51,523 bases of DNA from positions 1 to 51,523 of the forward strand of contig JALFRA010000033.1 in the NCBI GenBank assembly GCA_022785125.1, in the 5' to 3' direction. A model generated the notes under the pieces. It was not told where the DNA came from. It did not search any database and saw only the letters and a list, made by a program, of their open reading frames with translations. Positions 23,596 through 31,902 of this stretch are shown here, piece by piece. A program made the position numbers and the translations under genes. The stretch's first letter is position 1. Every line of letters begins with the position of its first letter. The DNA is from Clostridiales bacterium. Its GTDB lineage: Bacteria > Bacillota > Clostridia > Oscillospirales > Oscillospiraceae.

Positions 23596-25057
23596 TCAGA
23601 AGAGAGAAGAGAGGGCCAGACGAGTGCCCTTCTGGCGGTCCCTCCGGGTCAAATACGCCATGACCTATCTGGTCATTGTGGCGGCGGTGGTGGTACTGCT
23701 CAATACCTATCCGGTAATGGTGACCCAGACTCTGGCCTACCAGTCCAAGCAGACCTCCCTGCAAAACCAGGCCTCGGTGCTGGCCTCCGCTCTGGCCACC
23801 GGGCCGGAGGCCCTGACCCAGGAGGGAGCCACAAAGACGGTCAGCCTGCTGCTGGGCAGCCTGGGGGTGACCCGGGTGGTGGTCACCGATCCCAACGGCT
23901 TGGTGCTGTGTGACTTTCAGGAGGGCAGCCAGCGGTCGGACACCACTGGACAATATGCCATGATCTGGGAAATTGTTATGGCCCTCCAGGGTAACGATGT
24001 GTTCCGGTCGGAGTATGAGGACGGGGCGCTGCGCAGCCGGGCGGCGGTGCCGGTGACCTATCGTTCCATGACCCAGGGGGCGGTCTACCTCTACGAGTAC
24101 GACGCCCAACAGGGGGCCCTGCTCCAGGGAATCCAAAACAACCTGCGGACCATTTCCATTGTGATCTGCCTGGTGACGGCGGCCATGGGCGTGGTGTTTT
24201 CCAAGGCTCTGACCCGGCGGATCGCCCTGCTGCTGCGGGGTATCCACACGGTGCGCCAGGGCGAGTACAGCCACCGGGTCACCGTCAAGGGTGGAGACGA
24301 GCTCAGCCGTCTGGCCGACGAATTCAACGAGCTGACGGGACGGCTCCAGACCACCGAGGAGGTGCGCCGGCGCTTTGTGTCCGACGCCTCCCATGAGCTG
24401 AAAACGCCGCTGGCCTCCATCCGCCTGCTTACCGACTCTATCCTCCAGACGGACAACATGGACGGCGATACCGCCCGGGAATTTCTCATTGATATCGGGG
24501 ACGAGGCCGAGCGCCTTACCCGCATTACGGAAAAACTGCTCACCCTCACCCGCTTGGACACCGCCCATGAGATCCATACCGCTCCGGTGGATGTCAAAAC
24601 GGTGGTGGAGCGGGTGGAGCATATGCTCACCCCCCTGGCCCGGGCGGCAGAGGTGGAGCTGAGATTGTCGCTCCAAAACGGGTGTATCATTCGGGCTACT
24701 GAGGACGATCTGTATCAGGTGGCCTTTAACCTGATGGAGAACGCCGTGAAATACAACCTGCCTGGCGGAACAGTGACCGTTACGCTGAAGCAGGAGGGCG
24801 ATCAGGTGGTTCTGCTGGTGGAGGATACCGGCGTGGGTATTCCGGAGACGGATCTGCCCAAGATCTTTGACCGGTTTTATCGGGTGGACAAGGCCCGCTC
24901 CCGGGCCGCCGGCGGTACCGGCCTGGGCCTGTCCATTGTCCGGGATACGGTGCGCCAGCACGGCGGTACCGTGACCGCCCGGAGGCGGGAACCGGAGGGC
25001 ACCTGCTTCGAAGTGCGATTTCCCGGATGGACGGAGAAGGGAGGCGAGACCCTGTGA
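23588..25057 (+). CDS. Membrane sensor histidine kinase
   Basis: The 489-residue kinase has transmembrane helix 1 (about 24-44), an extracytoplasmic sensor region of about 130 residues with a PAS-like feel (TRVVVTDPNGLVLCDF), a second helix (about 182-203), HAMP (RGIHTVRQGEYSHRVTV), the phosphorylation site SDASHELKTPLASIR, N box NLMENAVKYN, G1 VEDTGVGIP, F box FDRFYR, and G2 GGTGLGLSIV. The layout is like WalK/MtrB without the cytoplasmic PAS domain. It is translationally coupled to the regulator upstream, and its stop overlaps the GTG of the GerMN lipoprotein. Confidence 0.94.
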   Translation: MDNQKREERARRVPFWRSLRVKYAMTYLVIVAAVVVLLNTYPVMVTQTLAYQSKQTSLQNQASVLASALATGPEALTQEGATKTVSLLLGSLGVTRVVVTDPNGLVLCDFQEGSQRSDTTGQYAMIWEIVMALQGNDVFRSEYEDGALRSRAAVPVTYRSMTQGAVYLYEYDAQQGALLQGIQNNLRTISIVICLVTAAMGVVFSKALTRRIALLLRGIHTVRQGEYSHRVTVKGGDELSRLADEFNELTGRLQTTEEVRRRFVSDASHELKTPLASIRLLTDSILQTDNMDGDTAREFLIDIGDEAERLTRITEKLLTLTRLDTAHEIHTAPVDVKTVVERVEHMLTPLARAAEVELRLSLQNGCIIRATEDDLYQVAFNLMENAVKYNLPGGTVTVTLKQEGDQVVLLVEDTGVGIPETDLPKIFDRFYRVDKARSRAAGGTGLGLSIVRDTVRQHGGTVTARRREPEGTCFEVRFPGWTEKGGETL

Positions 25058-25977
25058 GCAAACGAGGCATATCAGTATTGCTCTGTGCCGCCCTTCTGAC
25101 CGCCGGTGGATGTGCCGCCCGGGAGTCGGGGACTGGCAATCAGGATAGCCGGAGCTATTTGATCTATTACTCCGCTCTGTCTGATGAAGAGGGAGAGTCG
25201 GCGGTGGAAGGGGAGCGCCGGGTCCTTTCTCAGGGGCAGGAGACCATTCCCGGCCTGATGGAGCTGCTGTTGGAGCAGCCCCGGTCGCCGGAGCTGACCA
25301 CCCCGTTTCCCAGTGGACTGCAGTTGCTGGATTGGCAGCTGCAGGAGGGCGTGCTTCACCTGGACCTGTCTGATCAGTATTACAGCCTCTCCGGTGTCAA
25401 CTTGACCCTGGCTGACGCCTGCCTCACGCTGACTCTCTGCCAGCTGGAAGAGGTGGACTCCGTTTATGTGACTGTAGAAGGCCGTGAATTGCCCTATCGC
25501 GCCATTCAGCAGCTGTCTGCGGAAAATATCCTGCTGGCCGGCGGTGCGGATGAGCCCATGTCCCTGGGGGTGGATCTATGGTATCTGCGGCAGGGAGGAC
25601 AGGATTTGGGCGTGGAGCGGCGCCAGATCATTAAAAATGTGGATCAGACCGTGGTGGAGGCTGTGCTGTCCGCTTGGGCTGAGGGCCCGGAGGAGGCGGG
25701 ACTAAAGGCCTGCCTGCCGCAGGGAAGCCAGATCCTGTCGGCCCAGGTAGAGGACGGCGTGTGTATGGTGGATCTGTCCCCTGAGTTTATCCAGGGACTG
25801 CCCGGCAATGAGACAACGGCGGCCCTGATGGTGTACGCCATGGTCAATACCCTGTGTGAACTGGATGGGGTGGAGGCTGTTCAGCTTTACATCGAAGGCC
25901 AGCCAGCGCCAGCTGTAGGCAGTCTCCCTCTGGACCGGGCCTTGATCCCAGACACCACCCTGGGCACGGAAGGGTAA
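25054..25977 (+). CDS. GerMN-domain lipoprotein coupled to a two-component system
   Basis: This 307-residue secreted lipoprotein has a signal peptide with lipobox LTAGGC, then two GerMN (sporulation/germination GerM-type) domains. The first is at about 60-165 (ELTTPFPSGLQLLDWQLQEG to VDSVYVTVEGRELP), the second at about 190-295 (QTVVEAVLSAWAEGPEEAGL to VEAVQLYIEGQPAP). GTG overlaps the kinase stop and GGGAGG lies upstream. The operon order regulator - kinase - GerMN lipoprotein parallels MtrA-MtrB-LpqB of Actinobacteria, where LpqB modulates the kinase; a similar role here is inference. Confidence 0.85.
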   Translation: MSKRGISVLLCAALLTAGGCAARESGTGNQDSRSYLIYYSALSDEEGESAVEGERRVLSQGQETIPGLMELLLEQPRSPELTTPFPSGLQLLDWQLQEGVLHLDLSDQYYSLSGVNLTLADACLTLTLCQLEEVDSVYVTVEGRELPYRAIQQLSAENILLAGGADEPMSLGVDLWYLRQGGQDLGVERRQIIKNVDQTVVEAVLSAWAEGPEEAGLKACLPQGSQILSAQVEDGVCMVDLSPEFIQGLPGNETTAALMVYAMVNTLCELDGVEAVQLYIEGQPAPAVGSLPLDRALIPDTTLGTEG

Positions 25978-25980
25978 GTA

Positions 25981-26009
25981 TTGACAACCGCTCCTGCCGG
26001 GTGTACCAT
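25981..26009 (+). promoter_or_regulatory. Promoter of metY
   Basis: TTGACA and TACCAT are 17 bases apart, about 90 bases upstream of the metY start. No SAM riboswitch or T-box was seen in the leader. Confidence 0.6.
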
Positions 26010-26096
26010 ACCACATATTCATTTGATGCTTTACAGCGTTAGTGTGTAAATTATTTCGGCACTGTAACCAACGCAAAGAAAGGAAGAAATCAGCCC

Positions 26097-27380
26097 ATGA
26101 GCCAGCACCGTATCAGCACCCAGTGTCTCCACGCCGGCTATATCCCTGGCAACGGAGAGCCCCGAAACATCCCCATCATCCAGTCCACCACCTTCCGGTA
26201 TGCCACCGGGGAGCAGATGGGGGCTCTCTTTGATCTGGAGGCCAGCGGTTATTTTTATACCCGCCTACAAAATCCCACCAATGACCATGTGGCTGCCAAG
26301 ATCTGCGCCCTGGAGGGGGGGACTGCGGCCATGCTCACTTCCTCCGGTCAGGCGGCTGTCTTCTATGCCGTTTTCAACATCGTCTCCTGCGGCGAGCACG
26401 TGGTTTGCTCCTCCTCCATCTACGGAGGCACCTACAACCTCTTCGCCGTTACCATGAAGCGCATGGGCATCGACTTCACCTTTGTGGACCCGGACTGCAC
26501 GGAGGAGGAGCTGAACGCCGCCTTCCGGCCGGAGACCCGTGCGGTGTTTGGCGAGACCATCGCCAACCCGGCTCTGGCCGTGCTGGACATCGAGAAGTTC
26601 GCCAAGGCGGCCCACACCCACGGCGTGCCCCTCATCGTGGACAACACCTTTGCCACTCCGGTGAACTGCCGGCCCTTCGAGTGGGGGGCCGATATCATCA
26701 TCCACTCCACTACCAAGTATATGGACGGCCACGCCAACGCGGTGGGCGGCGCCGTCGTGGACTCCGGCAAGTTCGACTGGAGCGCCCACGCTGACAAGTT
26801 CCCCGGCCTGACCACCCCCGACGAGAGCTACCATGGAGTCACCTATACTGAACGCTTCGGCCTGGAGGGGGCCTACATTACCAAGGCCACGGTTCAGCTC
26901 ATGCGTGACCTGGGCGCCATCCCCTCTCCTCAGAACTGCTACTATCTGAACATCGGCCTGGAGACCCTGCCCCTGCGGGTGGCCAGACACTGTGCCAACG
27001 GCCTGGCCGTGGCCAAATTTCTGAAGGACCATCCCAAGGTGGCCTGGGTGCGCTACCCCGGTCTGGAGGGAGACCCCTACTATGAGCGGGCCCAGAAGTA
27101 TATGCCCAACGGTACCTGCGGCGTGGTCTCCTTCGGCGTGAAGGGCGGCCGTGAGGCGGCCTCCAGGTTTATGGCGGGTCTGGAACTGGCCTCCATCGCC
27201 ACCCATGTGGCCGACGCCAAGACCTGCACCCTGCATCCCGCTTCTACCACCCACCGCCAGATGACCGACGAGGAACTGGCTGCTGCTGGCGTCTCCCCCG
27301 ACCTCGTGCGCCTGAGTGTGGGCATCGAGGATATCAACGACATTCTGGAGGACGTGGCCCACGCCCTGGAGCAGGTGTAA
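26097..27380 (+). CDS. metY: O-acetylhomoserine sulfhydrylase (Cys/Met metabolism PLP enzyme)
   Basis: The 427-residue PLP enzyme forms homocysteine from O-acetylhomoserine and sulfide. It has STQCLHAGY at the N terminus, SSGQAAVFYAVFNI, SSSIYGGTYNLF, and the PLP-binding Lys in HSTTKYMDGHANAVGG. The C terminus has VADAKTCTLHPASTTHRQ and VRLSVGIEDINDI, typical of MetY rather than of cystathionine enzymes. AGGAAG precedes the ATG. A prolyl-tRNA editing gene follows after 3 bases. Confidence 0.94.
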   Translation: MSQHRISTQCLHAGYIPGNGEPRNIPIIQSTTFRYATGEQMGALFDLEASGYFYTRLQNPTNDHVAAKICALEGGTAAMLTSSGQAAVFYAVFNIVSCGEHVVCSSSIYGGTYNLFAVTMKRMGIDFTFVDPDCTEEELNAAFRPETRAVFGETIANPALAVLDIEKFAKAAHTHGVPLIVDNTFATPVNCRPFEWGADIIIHSTTKYMDGHANAVGGAVVDSGKFDWSAHADKFPGLTTPDESYHGVTYTERFGLEGAYITKATVQLMRDLGAIPSPQNCYYLNIGLETLPLRVARHCANGLAVAKFLKDHPKVAWVRYPGLEGDPYYERAQKYMPNGTCGVVSFGVKGGREAASRFMAGLELASIATHVADAKTCTLHPASTTHRQMTDEELAAAGVSPDLVRLSVGIEDINDILEDVAHALEQV

Positions 27381-27383
27381 GCC

Positions 27384-27950
27384 ATGGTGGTAGATCCCAA
27401 CGTATACAGCGGCCCGCCCGCGGAGGAGCGCCATTCCAACGAGATGGCGGTGTACGCCTATCTGGACAAGCTGGGTATCTCCTATCAGCGGTGCGACCAT
27501 GACTATGCCAACACCATGGAGGACTGCAAGGCGGTGGAGCGGGTACTGAGGGCGCCCATCTGCAAGAACCTGCTGCTCACCAACCGGAAGCAGACCGACT
27601 TCTATCTGCTGATGATGCCGGGGGATAAGCCCTTTAAAACCAAGGATGTCACCGCTCAGCTTGGCTGTGCCCGGCTGTCCTTTGCCACGCCGGAGCATAT
27701 GATGGATCTGCTGGGGGCTGCCCCTGGCTCTGCCAGCGCCTTTGAGCTGATGCACGATCCGGAGGGAAAGGTGCAGCTGGTGATGGACCGGGAGCTGATG
27801 GAAGGGGACTTCATCAGCGGCCATCCCTGCTTTTCCACCTCCACCCTCAAGCTGACCCGGTCTGACTTTCTGGACCGCTTTCTGCCGGCGGTGGGCCACA
27901 AGCCCATCCTGGTGGATCTGCCCTGGCCTGAGCCAGAGGAAGAAACATAA
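27384..27950 (+). CDS. Prolyl-tRNA editing protein (ProX/YbaK family)
   Basis: This 188-residue YbaK/ProXp-type deacylase hydrolyses mischarged aminoacyl-tRNAs, most likely Ala-tRNA-Pro. The domain starts at VYAYLDKLGISYQRCDHDYA, with the catalytic Lys region APICKNLLLTNRK, then LLMMPGDKPFKTKDV and SGHPCFSTSTLKLTRSDF. It starts 3 bases after the metY stop with no strong ribosome binding site, so translation is probably coupled. A terminator follows. Confidence 0.88.
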   Translation: MVVDPNVYSGPPAEERHSNEMAVYAYLDKLGISYQRCDHDYANTMEDCKAVERVLRAPICKNLLLTNRKQTDFYLLMMPGDKPFKTKDVTAQLGCARLSFATPEHMMDLLGAAPGSASAFELMHDPEGKVQLVMDRELMEGDFISGHPCFSTSTLKLTRSDFLDRFLPAVGHKPILVDLPWPEPEEET

Positions 27951-27955
27951 TATCA

Positions 27956-27985
27956 GGGCGTGCCGCAACTGCGGCACGCCCTTTT
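27956..27985 (+). terminator. Terminator after the prolyl-tRNA editing gene
   Basis: GGGCGTGCCGCA and TGCGGCACGCCC form a 12-bp stem followed by TTTT. Confidence 0.9.
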
Positions 27986-28033
27986 GCATTGCGGATGGGA
28001 ATATGGTATACTGTGGAAAAAGGAGTGGTGGTC

Positions 28034-29083
28034 ATGCTGGCCTATACCTATGTGGAGCGGGGAAAGTTTGCCCTGCTGAACAAACCCAAGCCTCAGCTGC
28101 TGGCGGACGGGGACGCCATTGTGAAGGTCACCCTGTCCAGCATCTGCACCAGCGATCTGCATATCAAGCACGGCTCGGTGCCCCGGGCGGTACCCGGCAT
28201 CACGGTGGGCCACGAGATGGTAGGTGTCGTGGAGCAGGTGGGGGCCGGGGTGTCCACGGTAAAGCCCGGTGACCGGGTGACGGTGAACGTGGAGACTTTC
28301 TGCGGTCATTGTTATTTTTGCCGCCACGGCTGGGTCAACAACTGTACAGATCCCAATGGAGGATGGGCCCTGGGCTGCCGCATTGATGGCGGTCAGGCCG
28401 AGTATGTCCGGGTGCCCTATGCTGACCAGGGGCTGAACAAGATCCCCGATGAAGTGTCCGACCGGCAGGCCCTCTTTGTGGGAGATATCCTGGCTACCGG
28501 CTATTGGGCGGCGGACATTTCAGAGATCAGCCCGGAGGACACGGTGCTTATCATTGGTGGCGGTCCCACCGGTCTGTGTACCCTCCAGTGCGTCCGGCTT
28601 CAGAGTCCCCGGCAGATCATCCTGTGTGAGCGGGACCCCCTGCGCCGGGCTTTTGTGGAGTCCCACTATCCCGGTGTGCTGACGGTGGGACCGGAGGAGG
28701 CGGAGGCCTTTGTGCAGGCTCACAGCGACCATGGCGGCGCCGATGTGGTGCTGGAGGTGGCGGGTGGACCAGACACCTTCGGCCTGGCCTGGCAGTGTGC
28801 CCGGCCCAATGCCGTGGTGACGGTGGTGGCGCTGTATGACAAGGATCAGGTGCTGCCCCTGCCGGAGATGTACGGTAAGAACCTGACCTTTAAGACCGGT
28901 GGAGTGGATGGTTGCAACTGTGCTCAAACACTGGAGCTGATCGCGCAGGGCAAGCTGGACACCACGGCCCTCATCACTCACACCTATCCGCTCAGCCGTA
29001 TCGAGGAGGCCTATGAGCTTTTTGAAAACCGGCGGGATGGCGTGATCAAGGTTGCGGTGACAGCGAATGAAACAAATGGATAA
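28034..29083 (+). CDS. Zinc-dependent medium-chain alcohol dehydrogenase
   Basis: The 349-residue MDR-family dehydrogenase has catalytic zinc ligands in SSICTSDLHIKHG and VGHEMVGVVEQVG, structural zinc cysteines in CGHCYFCRHGWVNNC, and a Rossmann motif IIGGGPTGLCTLQC. It resembles glutathione-independent formaldehyde, alcohol or threonine-type dehydrogenases; the substrate cannot be told from sequence. AAGGAG lies upstream of the ATG (MLAYTY). It is monocistronic, between a terminator and the next promoter. Confidence 0.88.
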   Translation: MLAYTYVERGKFALLNKPKPQLLADGDAIVKVTLSSICTSDLHIKHGSVPRAVPGITVGHEMVGVVEQVGAGVSTVKPGDRVTVNVETFCGHCYFCRHGWVNNCTDPNGGWALGCRIDGGQAEYVRVPYADQGLNKIPDEVSDRQALFVGDILATGYWAADISEISPEDTVLIIGGGPTGLCTLQCVRLQSPRQIILCERDPLRRAFVESHYPGVLTVGPEEAEAFVQAHSDHGGADVVLEVAGGPDTFGLAWQCARPNAVVTVVALYDKDQVLPLPEMYGKNLTFKTGGVDGCNCAQTLELIAQGKLDTTALITHTYPLSRIEEAYELFENRRDGVIKVAVTANETNG

Positions 29084-29110
29084 GGCTGGAGAATTTGTAG
29101 AAGATATGGG

Positions 29111-29139
29111 TTTACAAACGTCGAAAGATGAAATAAAAT
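29111..29139 (+). promoter_or_regulatory. Promoter of the zinc-ribbon repeat protein gene
   Basis: TTTACA and TAAAAT are separated by 17 bases, about 50 bases before the start codon. Confidence 0.6.
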
Positions 29140-29186
29140 AAGGTATCCCAGCAACCGCAAGAGAGTGTAGAGGAGAGTAAGCGCAT

Positions 29187-30350
29187 ATGTATTGTGAACA
29201 CTGTGGGACTCAGATCCCGGACGGCAGCATATTCTGTGTTGCCTGCGGCAAGAAGCAGTCCGGCGGCGCGGTCACAGAGGAGCCCCGGCAGGATGTGATC
29301 CCGCCCCAGGAACCCGAGACTGTAATGACCCAGGCGGAGCCGGAGAACACCCCGTCCAATGATGAATTTGACTGGAGCACCTTCAACCCCGTGCCGGAGG
29401 AGCCGGTGGAGCAGGTGCAGTCTGAGCCGGAGCCTGTTCAGCAGGAGCCTCAGAATCCCTGGCAGGCCGCTGCCCCGCAGCAGGAGGCCCGGAACCCCTG
29501 GCAGACCAATACACCCCGGCAGGAAGCCCAGCAAAACCCCTGGCAGGACAGCCAGCAGAGCGCCCCTGGTTGGCAGCAGAGCGGCTGGCAGCATGATGCC
29601 CAGCAGACTGCCCCTGGCTGGCAGCAAAACAACTGGCAGAACGGCGCGCAGCAGAGTGCGCCGGGCTGGCAGAACAATCAGCAGCCTGGCTGGCAGAACA
29701 ATCAGCAGCCCGGCTGGCAGAACGGTCCTCAGCAGGGCTATCAGGGCGGCTGGCAGTCCGCACCCCAGCAGAGCGCCTACAGCTCCCCCTATGAGGAGCG
29801 GAGGCAGCCGGTTTATCACAACGGGCGCATCGACTACGGCTGCCCCATGAACTGGTATAAATTCCAGGTCTATTTTAATATGATCCCCACCGCCGTGATC
29901 TATATGATTTTTGGGCTTCTGCTGATTGGCGCAGCAGGCGCCATGTATGGCTACAGTGCCAGCATGGAATACTATTATCGGGATTTTGCAAATGTGCTGA
30001 GAGAGCCCCAGGGCCTGATTATGATGTATCTGCCCTCCTTTATCCCGAATCCCATGATCATGGGATTCGGCAGCTTGGTTTACGGTATTTTCCTGATGGT
30101 GGCCTGGGTGAAGATGATCCGGCTGCAGAAAGGTGGCTGGAGCCTGTACCTGGTGCTCAGTGCGCTGCCCACCGCGTTTGTGGCCATTAACATGATCGTT
30201 CTGTTTTCACAGGTCGGGCAGTACATCCCCAGCAGCTATTTGATGGAATATATCACATTCCCCCTGATCGGCCTGGCCGTCAATGTGCTGATCCTGATCC
30301 TGCAGATCATCTATTTCAAGAAGCGGTCCTATCTGTTTGTCAATCGCTGA
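29187..30350 (+). CDS. Zinc-ribbon membrane protein with Q/N/W-rich repeat linker
   Basis: This 387-residue protein of unknown function has three parts. The N-terminal zinc ribbon is MYCEHCGTQIPDGSIFCVACG (two CxxC knuckles). The disordered linker of about 180 residues is first acidic (to about 85), then dominated by Gln, Asn, Trp, Pro and Gly, with 16- and 8-residue repeats such as QQSAPGWQQ and QQPGWQNN. The C-terminal region has four membrane helices (about 230-250, 285-305, 320-340, 355-378). Zinc-ribbon plus membrane-helix proteins are frequent in gut Firmicutes; the repetitive linker is the unusual feature. It is monocistronic. Confidence 0.85.
   Translation: MYCEHCGTQIPDGSIFCVACGKKQSGGAVTEEPRQDVIPPQEPETVMTQAEPENTPSNDEFDWSTFNPVPEEPVEQVQSEPEPVQQEPQNPWQAAAPQQEARNPWQTNTPRQEAQQNPWQDSQQSAPGWQQSGWQHDAQQTAPGWQQNNWQNGAQQSAPGWQNNQQPGWQNNQQPGWQNGPQQGYQGGWQSAPQQSAYSSPYEERRQPVYHNGRIDYGCPMNWYKFQVYFNMIPTAVIYMIFGLLLIGAAGAMYGYSASMEYYYRDFANVLREPQGLIMMYLPSFIPNPMIMGFGSLVYGIFLMVAWVKMIRLQKGGWSLYLVLSALPTAFVAINMIVLFSQVGQYIPSSYLMEYITFPLIGLAVNVLILILQIIYFKKRSYLFVNR
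29553..29726 (+). repeat. In-frame tandem repeats (48 bp and 24 bp) within the zinc-ribbon gene
   Basis: Two 48-bp units (29553-29600, 29601-29648) and a partial third (29649-29678) encode QQ[ST]APGWQQ-type segments. Two 24-bp units (29679-29702, 29703-29726) encode QQPGWQN-type segments. All keep frame, so copy number could change without breaking the gene. Confidence 0.8.
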
Positions 30351-30355
30351 TCATA

Positions 30356-30402
30356 ATATAAAAAAGAGTTCCGCGCCACTGGCGCGGAACTCTTTTTTAT
30401 AT
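30356..30402. terminator. Bidirectional terminator between the zinc-ribbon gene and recR
   Basis: A long perfect stem (AAAAAAGAGTTCCGCGCC and complement around ACT) has A-rich and T-rich ends, so it works for both convergent units. Confidence 0.92.
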
Positions 30403-30999
30403 TTCCCGGCGGCCCTCCAGGGCGCGCATAAGGGTAGCGTCGTCGGCATATTCCAGGTGGCTGCCTACCGGAATACCGTAGGCCAGCCGGGTCACCCTGA
30501 CCCCGAAGGGGCGCAGCAGACGGGAGAGGTACATGGCGGTGGCCTCTCCCTCCGTGTCGGGGTTGGTGGCCATAATGACCTCGCTGACCCCGCCTTCGGC
30601 CACCCGGTTTACCAGCTCCTTCACCCGCAGCTCATCAGGGCCCACATGGTTCATGGGGGAGATGACGCCGTGAAGCACGTGGTACACACCGGGGTACTCC
30701 CGGGAGCGCTCCATGGCGGCCACGTCTTTGGGGTCTGCCACCACGCAGATCACAGATGGGTCCCGCTTGGGGTCCTGGCAGATGGGACACAGACCGTCTC
30801 CCTGGGAGAAATTCTGACAGACCGGGCAGCAGTGGATGGCGGCCTTTGCTTCAGTGATGGCCTGAGCAAAGGCGGCGGCGTCCTCCTCCGGCAGGGAGAG
30901 AACATAGAAGGCCAGCCGCTGGGCGCTCTTCCGGCCAATGCCGGGCAGCCGGGCGAACTGCTCCACCAGCTGCTCCAGCGCGGGGGGAAAATACTGCAT
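30397..30999 (-). CDS. recR: Recombination mediator RecR
   Basis: The 200-residue protein helps load RecA in RecFOR-dependent repair. Domains seen are a helix-hairpin-helix (FARLPGIGRKSAQRLAFYVL), a zinc finger (CCPVCQNFSQGDGLCPIC), a Toprim domain (SVICVVADPKDVAAME to ATNPDTEGEATAMYL), and the C-terminal ARLAYGIPVGSHLEYAD segment. GGGAGGG precedes the ATG. It starts 4 bases after rpe. The usual partner dnaX is not adjacent. Confidence 0.97.
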   Translation of the reverse strand: MQYFPPALEQLVEQFARLPGIGRKSAQRLAFYVLSLPEEDAAAFAQAITEAKAAIHCCPVCQNFSQGDGLCPICQDPKRDPSVICVVADPKDVAAMERSREYPGVYHVLHGVISPMNHVGPDELRVKELVNRVAEGGVSEVIMATNPDTEGEATAMYLSRLLRPFGVRVTRLAYGIPVGSHLEYADDATLMRALEGRREI

Positions 31000-31003
31000 G
31001 GGC

Positions 31004-31654
31004 TTAACCCTCCCGCAGAGCGGCGATGGCGGCGGCGGGGTCCACCGCGCCGTATACCGCGGAACCGGCCACCAGGGTATCGGCGCCGGCAGAGATCACC
31101 TTGCCAGCGGTCTTGGGGCTGATCCCGCCGTCCACCTCCAGACGGCAGGCGGGATTATAGCGGTCGATGAGGGTGCGGACCTGGTGGATGGTGTCCAGCT
31201 GGTGTTCCATAAAGGCCTGGCCGCCGAAGCCGGGCTCCACCGTCATGACCAGCACCATATCCAGATTCTCCAGATAGGGGAGGATGGCGCTGGCGGCGGT
31301 GATAGGACGCAAAGCTACCGCCTTTTTCACCCCAAACTCGTCCATGAGGCGGAGCGCCTCGGCAATGCGGGTGGGGTGGTCGGCCTCCAGGTGGACCGAC
31401 AGCAGGTCGGCGCCCGCCTTGGCAAAGGCTTCAATGTAACGCACCGGCTTGTCAATCATCAAGTGAACGTCCAGGAACATATCGGTGCACTTGCGGATGG
31501 ACTGGACCACCGGTACGCCGATGGTGATGTTGGGCACAAAGCAGCCGTCCATGACGTCCACATGGAGCCAGTCGGCGGAGGATACCCGCCGGATATCCCG
31601 CTCCAGGTTTACAAAATCGGCGGAGAGGATGGAAGGGGCGATCTTGATCATCAT
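31004..31654 (-). CDS. rpe: Ribulose-phosphate 3-epimerase Rpe
   Basis: The 216-residue TIM-barrel enzyme interconverts ribulose-5-phosphate and xylulose-5-phosphate. Metal and catalytic residues are seen in IAPSILSADF, LHVDVMDGCFVPN, DVHLMIDKP, VMTVEPGFGGQ, LEVDGGIS, and the phosphate loop LVAGSAVYG. The first of two adjacent ATGs is used; GGAGTGG lies close upstream, so the second ATG is equally possible. It is in an operon with recR. Here rpe is not next to rsgA and prkC, its common neighbours. Confidence 0.96.
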   Translation of the reverse strand: MMIKIAPSILSADFVNLERDIRRVSSADWLHVDVMDGCFVPNITIGVPVVQSIRKCTDMFLDVHLMIDKPVRYIEAFAKAGADLLSVHLEADHPTRIAEALRLMDEFGVKKAVALRPITAASAILPYLENLDMVLVMTVEPGFGGQAFMEHQLDTIHQVRTLIDRYNPACRLEVDGGISPKTAGKVISAGADTLVAGSAVYGAVDPAAAIAALREG

Positions 31655-31854
31655 TTACCACTCCATTATCAGAAAAGATAGAGAGAACGGGCAGAGAGCC
31701 TGTCCTTCGCTGGCGAATGTGCCGGGGCAAAGGGGGAGTCGGGGACATAAGATACAGCAAGCGGATAACGCCCGGGGCCCCGCCGCTCCCCCGCGTACCC
31801 ACGGGCTGCCGGCCCGGCGGTCCATGCTCCGGAATCGCGTGCCGCATCATATAG
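31655..31854. other. 200-base spacer without recognised gene
   Basis: A GC-rich spacer lies between rpe and the ilvA terminator. It has short self-complementary pieces (GGGCTGCCGGCCC, CGCCCGGGGCCCC) but no ORF with a ribosome binding site and no convincing promoter. I assign no function. Confidence 0.4.
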
Positions 31855-31882
31855 TGTCCGGGGGAGTGCGCTCCCCCGGACA
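31855..31882 (-). terminator. Hairpin terminator after ilvA
   Basis: TGTCCGGGGGAG and CTCCCCCGGACA pair perfectly around TGCG, 20 bases past the ilvA stop. The T-tract on the minus strand is weak (CTATAT). Confidence 0.7.
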
Positions 31883-31902
31883 CAGTTGGTTTGCCAGGCC
31901 GC

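Noticed and set aside
26265-27989. 574-codon minus-strand frame across metY and the tRNA editing gene
   Set aside because: It spans two clearly coding plus-strand genes, a terminator and their boundary, has His/Gly/Val-rich shadow composition and no start signal.
31655-31854. Small gene between rpe and ilvA
   Set aside because: Frames that cross this GC-rich spacer extend from neighbouring genes, have no ribosome binding site, and show no recognisable motif.
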